Source: DASUSF01 sp036375275 (GTDB lineage Bacteria; Pseudomonadota; Alphaproteobacteria; Geminicoccales; Geminicoccaceae). Taken from it: a stretch of DNA of 8,740 bases. A model generated the notes under the pieces. It made no database searches and was not told the DNA's origin. It worked only from the letters and a program-made list of their open reading frames with translations. Where the stretch lies: positions 1 through 8,740 of the forward strand of contig DASUSF010000229.1 in NCBI GenBank assembly GCA_036375275.1, written 5' to 3'. This document shows, one piece after another, positions 6,605 through 8,740 of the stretch (the stretch's first letter is position 1; every line of letters starts with the position of its first letter). The translations under genes and the position numbers were made by a program.

Positions 6605-6750
6605 AGCGGATCCCGATATGACGGAACCGCCTTGCCCGCGGTTCCGATCGGGTGAATCCGCTCTGATCCATTGGAACAGAGCCATTTTCTTCCGATGAGC
6701 GGAAGGGCGCCGCTGCCGATGCGGTTCTGTCTCATCGGAAATTGCTCTAG
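6601..6750. repeat. 150-base double-palindrome intergenic repeat (REP/MITE-like)
   Basis: The block begins CTAGAGC and ends GCTCTAG, a perfect 7-base terminal inverted repeat. It contains two successive stem-loops. The first (6603-6664) pairs AGAGCGGAT with ATCCGCTCT, CCCGAT with ATCGGG, and GGAACCGC with GCGGTTCC around a seven-base loop. The second (6678-6748) pairs AGAGC..ATTT..TTCCGATGAG with CTCATCGGAA..ATTGCTCT around a 31-base loop. Intergenic palindromes with TAGAGC ends are a recurring feature of alphaproteobacterial genomes, as I recall. There is no coding capacity. It lies between convergent genes, so it may also act as a bidirectional transcription barrier. Confidence 0.75.
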
Positions 6751-6762
6751 CTGGATGGCGGA

Positions 6763-6778
6763 GCCGGCAGGCGCCGGC
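6763..6778 (-). terminator. small hairpin after the Gly-rich protein gene
   Basis: GCCGGC-AGGC-GCCGGC forms a 6-bp stem with a four-base loop, 12 bases beyond the stop of the Gly-rich gene in its direction of transcription. No U-run follows directly; the adjacent palindromic block may do more of the terminating. Confidence 0.2.
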
Positions 6779-6790
6779 CCTGACGCCCCC

Positions 6791-7303
6791 TCAGTTGCCG
6801 AGGGAGCCGCCGGCGCCCGAGGAGCTGCCGCTCAGTCCCGGTGAGAGGTCGCCGCCGGAGCGGCGGTCGATGTCCACGCCGCCGCCGCCGGACGTCTCGC
6901 CGTCGACCCGGACGCCGCCGCCGCCGAACGACTGCCCGACGACGGCGCCACCACCGCCCGCGGAGCCGGCGCGGCCGAGAGGCGCTTCGCTCGAGCGGCC
7001 GAGGGGCCCGGTGAGGTCGGCGTCGACGCCGTCGCCGAGGTCGCCGGCGGCCGGAGCGAGCCGCTCGTCCTGGCTCGGCGTGCCGACCTCCGCCGGCAGC
7101 ATCTGGTCGAGGATCCGCTCGCCCGCCTCGTCCTTTCGCGTGCCGATGCCGGACGATTCGCCGAAGCCCGCCATGGCCCCGCCCTGCACCAGCGTCCGGT
7201 CCTGGGCGCTGGCCTGCTGGATCGCGGGAGCGGTGCCGGCGAGCCCGAACGCGCCGAGCAGGCCGGCCACGCACGCCCGCTTGATCGTGGTCTGGTTCAG
7301 CAT
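6791..7303 (-). CDS. secreted Gly-rich repeat protein of unknown function
   Basis: The product is 170 residues. A signal peptide (basic TIKRA, hydrophobic CVAGLLGAFGLAGTAPA) is likely cleaved at ASA|QD after residue 33. The rest is low in hydrophobic residues, mostly Gly, Ser and Asp, and probably disordered. Three short repeats of GGGG followed by an alternating V/I pattern start at residues 116, 127 and 139 (GGGGAVV, GGGGVRVD, GGGGVDID), and a Ser/Gly tail SGSSSGAGGSLGN closes the protein. I recognise no family. GGAGGAG 7 bases before the ATG and the signal peptide argue that it is real, since the antisense frame here is a Pro-rich shadow. It follows the small membrane protein on the same strand after 128 bases, so the two may be co-transcribed. 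It may be a cell-surface or envelope protein; that is inference. Confidence 0.7.
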   Translation of the reverse strand: MLNQTTIKRACVAGLLGAFGLAGTAPAIQQASAQDRTLVQGGAMAGFGESSGIGTRKDEAGERILDQMLPAEVGTPSQDERLAPAAGDLGDGVDADLTGPLGRSSEAPLGRAGSAGGGGAVVGQSFGGGGVRVDGETSGGGGVDIDRRSGGDLSPGLSGSSSGAGGSLGN

Positions 7304-7431
7304 GAAGGGTCTCCTCCCCCGGAAGTGCGCTGCCGCGCGCGGTGGGCGGTGCGCCCCCGGCAGCGGTGCCTGACGGCAGAACGACTCCGGGCGGAGGAGG
7401 TTTCGAGGCGGGGGCGCCCCCGGGCGCCGGT
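7304..7431. other. spacer between two same-strand genes
   Basis: This 128-base spacer is very GC-rich and contains the near-palindrome GGGGGCGCCCCCGGGCGCC around 7410-7428 just after the stop of the small membrane protein gene. The end nearest the Gly-rich gene holds its ribosome-binding site. No promoter hexamers stand out. Confidence 0.3.
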
Positions 7432-7692
7432 TCAGACGTCCTGCGGCGGCGCCACCTGGCCCACGCCCGGGGCGAGGACGCGGGCGTCGTTGATCAGCCG
7501 CGCGTCGACCTCCGGGCCGAGCGACAGCCAGACGTACAGGCCGGCGAGCGCGAACGTGCCGAACACCGCGAGCAGGCGTCCGCTCGCGGTGCGGACGCTC
7601 GCCCGGTTGTGGAGCAGCACGCGGATCAGGACGGTGAGGCTGACGACCGCCGTCGAGAAGAGGGTGACGTTCATGGCCGTGTTGGTGATCAT
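7432..7692 (-). CDS. small membrane protein with two predicted helices
   Basis: The product is 86 residues. Helix 1 is about residues 9-27 (VTLFSTAVVSLTVLIRVLL) and helix 2 about residues 39-58 (RLLAVFGTFALAGLYVWLSL). A basic loop HNRASVRTASGR lies between them, suggesting an inside loop with both ends outside. The C-terminal tail of about 28 residues is hydrophilic. I recognise no family. The start at 7692 is favoured by GAGG 8 bases upstream; the frame stays open upstream to 7965, but that extension is Arg/Pro-rich and looks like non-coding GC-rich sequence. It is followed 128 bases later by the Gly-rich secreted protein gene on the same strand. A small membrane partner for the secreted protein is possible but unproven. 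Confidence 0.6.
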   Translation of the reverse strand: MITNTAMNVTLFSTAVVSLTVLIRVLLHNRASVRTASGRLLAVFGTFALAGLYVWLSLGPEVDARLINDARVLAPGVGQVAPPQDV

Positions 7693-8028
7693 GGTTTCAG
7701 CCTCGCCCCGTTGTCCGTCCTTAATGTGGAGTAAAGACGCGCTCGATGCCCAGGGCTCATGCTGCCCCTGCGCACGCTCCGGGGTATGCGCCGGGCCGGA
7801 TGGCGTCCTCCGCCGCCATCCGAGGCGGGTCCGGCGCCACTTTTCGGACGCGGCGCCGGGTCGTCCGAGCGATGCCCGAAGTGGTCCCGGCGCGGCGCCG
7901 CGCGCACGCGTTTGTCGATTGACTCGCCAAAGGCAACCGGATTGAACAGGCTCAGATGTCGTCATCAGGGCCTGGACAATCAGGCAGCGTCACGTCCCGC
8001 ACGAGAGGACGCAGAGGGAGACACGACG
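7693..8028. promoter_or_regulatory. 336-base divergent intergenic region upstream of dppA
   Basis: No gene is visible. Three GC-rich inverted repeats lie in its centre: CGGATGGCG/CGCCATCCG (7797-7822, 9-bp stem, 8-base loop), CCGGCGCC/GGCGCCGG (7831-7859, 13-base loop) and the 14-base palindrome GCGCGGCGCCGCGC (7890-7903). Close to dppA is a TTGACT at 7919-7924, a possible -35, with a poor -10 (TTGAAC) 17 bases on, so the promoter call is weak. The ribosome-binding site for dppA is AGAGGGAG, 8 bases before its ATG. The end facing the small membrane protein has GAGG 8 bases from its ATG. Confidence 0.4.
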
Positions 8029-8740
8029 ATGAGCAACCGATGGCTCGGGCTGAGCCTCGGGCTGGCGATGACCACGGCGCTCGCCGCGCCTGCGCTGGCC
8101 CAGCAGAACACCCTCGTCTACTGCTCCGAGGGCAGCCCCGAAGGCTTCAACCCGCAGCTCTACACCTCCGGCACCACGTTCGACGCCAGCTCGCGTCAGA
8201 TCTATAACCGGCTGGTCCAGTTCGAGCCCGGTACCACCGACATCATCCCGGCCCTGGCCGAAAGCTGGGAGGTCTCGGACGACGGGCTCGAGTACACCTT
8301 CCACCTCCGCCCGGGCGTCAAGTGGCAGAGCACCGAGTGGTTCCAGCCGACCCGTGACTTCAATGCCGACGACGTGGTGTTCAGCTTCGAGCGGCAGTGG
8401 AAGTCGGACCATCCCTACCACGGCGTCTCGGGCGGCACCTACGAGTACTTCAACTCGATGGGCCTGCAGGATCTTCTGCAGGCGGTGGAGAAGGTCGACG
8501 ACCAGACCGTCAAGTTCGTCCTGAAGCAGCCGGAAGCGCCGTTCATCGCCAACATGGGGATGGACTTCGCGTCGATCCTCTCGGCGGAGTACGCGGACGC
8601 GATGCAGGAGGCCGGGACCCCCGAGCAGATCGACCTGCAGCCGGTCGGCACCGGGCCGTTCCAGCTGGTCGCGTACCAGAAGGACGCGGTGATCCGCTAC
8701 CAGGCCCATCCCGACTACTGGGCCGGCAAGGCGCCGCTCG
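8029..8740 (+). CDS. dppA: dipeptide ABC transporter substrate-binding protein (3' end missing)
   Basis: The first 237 residues are present and the gene continues past the right edge (full-length DppA is about 535 residues). A signal peptide (MSNRWLGLSLGLAMTTALAAPALA) ends before QQNTLVYC, with no lipobox Cys at the cleavage site, as in the E. coli protein. The mature N-terminus VYCSEGSPEGFNPQLYTSG, the strand/turn YNRLVQFEPGTTDIIPALAESWEVSDDG, the segment LNADD-like FNADDVVFSFERQW, and GTGPFQLVAYQKD all match the SBP_bac_5 family and are close to E. coli DppA as I remember it. The protein captures dipeptides in the periplasm (in E. coli also haem and 5-aminolevulinate) and hands them to the DppBCDF importer, whose genes would be expected downstream. 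The start is supported by AGAGGGAG 8 bases upstream. The similarity is strong enough to name the gene; substrate specificity in this organism is not established. Confidence 0.92.
   Translation, partial: MSNRWLGLSLGLAMTTALAAPALAQQNTLVYCSEGSPEGFNPQLYTSGTTFDASSRQIYNRLVQFEPGTTDIIPALAESWEVSDDGLEYTFHLRPGVKWQSTEWFQPTRDFNADDVVFSFERQWKSDHPYHGVSGGTYEYFNSMGLQDLLQAVEKVDDQTVKFVLKQPEAPFIANMGMDFASILSAEYADAMQEAGTPEQIDLQPVGTGPFQLVAYQKDAVIRYQAHPDYWAGKAPL

Noticed and set aside
5432..6685. Minus-strand frame of 417 codons ending in cytochrome c'
   Set aside because: Only the last 158 codons are the cytochrome, with its own strong ribosome-binding site and signal peptide. The rest is antisense to the EF-hand gene.
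6840..7060. Low-complexity GCCGCCGCC runs as a tandem DNA repeat
   Set aside because: They are the coding sequence of the Gly-rich repeats, and units vary at the DNA level.
7432..7965. 177-codon version of the small membrane protein
   Set aside because: The added 91 residues are Arg/Pro/Gly-rich with no homologous look, and a good ribosome-binding site precedes the ATG at 7692.

Overview
The window comes from a GC-rich genome (about 70% G+C by eye, not computed) and looks like a Gram-negative alphaproteobacterium. Supporting this are an exported cytochrome c', a DUF1194 von Willebrand-type protein, a DppA-type periplasmic binding protein and a palindromic intergenic repeat with CTAGAGC ends. 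No RNA gene, CRISPR array, transposase or phage gene is visible.

Layout. Bases 1-23 (-) hold what looks like the first codons of another gene, possibly a glycosyltransferase, running off the left edge. Bases 157-2145 (-) encode a large polytopic membrane protein resembling a GT-C glycosyltransferase. Bases 2345-4476 (-) are a tight pair: a long-chain acyl-CoA ligase whose stop overlaps the start of a stand-alone SCP2 lipid-carrier protein. A TGCTATGAT extended -10 sits upstream of the pair. Bases 4604-5338 (-) encode an exported DUF1194/VWA protein, and 5432-5908 (-) an exported cytochrome c'. A 153-base divergent promoter region separates cytochrome c' from an exported EF-hand protein (6062-6604, +).

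After the EF-hand gene comes a 150-base block (6601-6750) made of two consecutive imperfect palindromes with CTAGAGC/GCTCTAG ends, whose left end supplies the TAG stop of the EF-hand gene. Bases 6791-7303 (-) encode a secreted Gly-rich protein of unknown function and 7432-7692 (-) a small two-helix membrane protein. A 336-base divergent gap with three GC-rich inverted repeats precedes dppA (8029 onward, +), which is cut by the right edge.

How the genes fit together. The ligase and SCP2 protein probably act together on fatty acyl or sterol-like substrates, activating and carrying them. Cytochrome c', DUF1194 and the EF-hand protein are all predicted periplasmic proteins, but no shared pathway can be shown. 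The GT-C-like protein and the partial gene at the left edge may belong to a surface-polysaccharide region. The remainder looks like ordinary chromosomal sequence. The least explained items are the 150-base palindromic block and the Gly-rich/small membrane protein pair. I did not find convincing evidence of a new multi-gene system.
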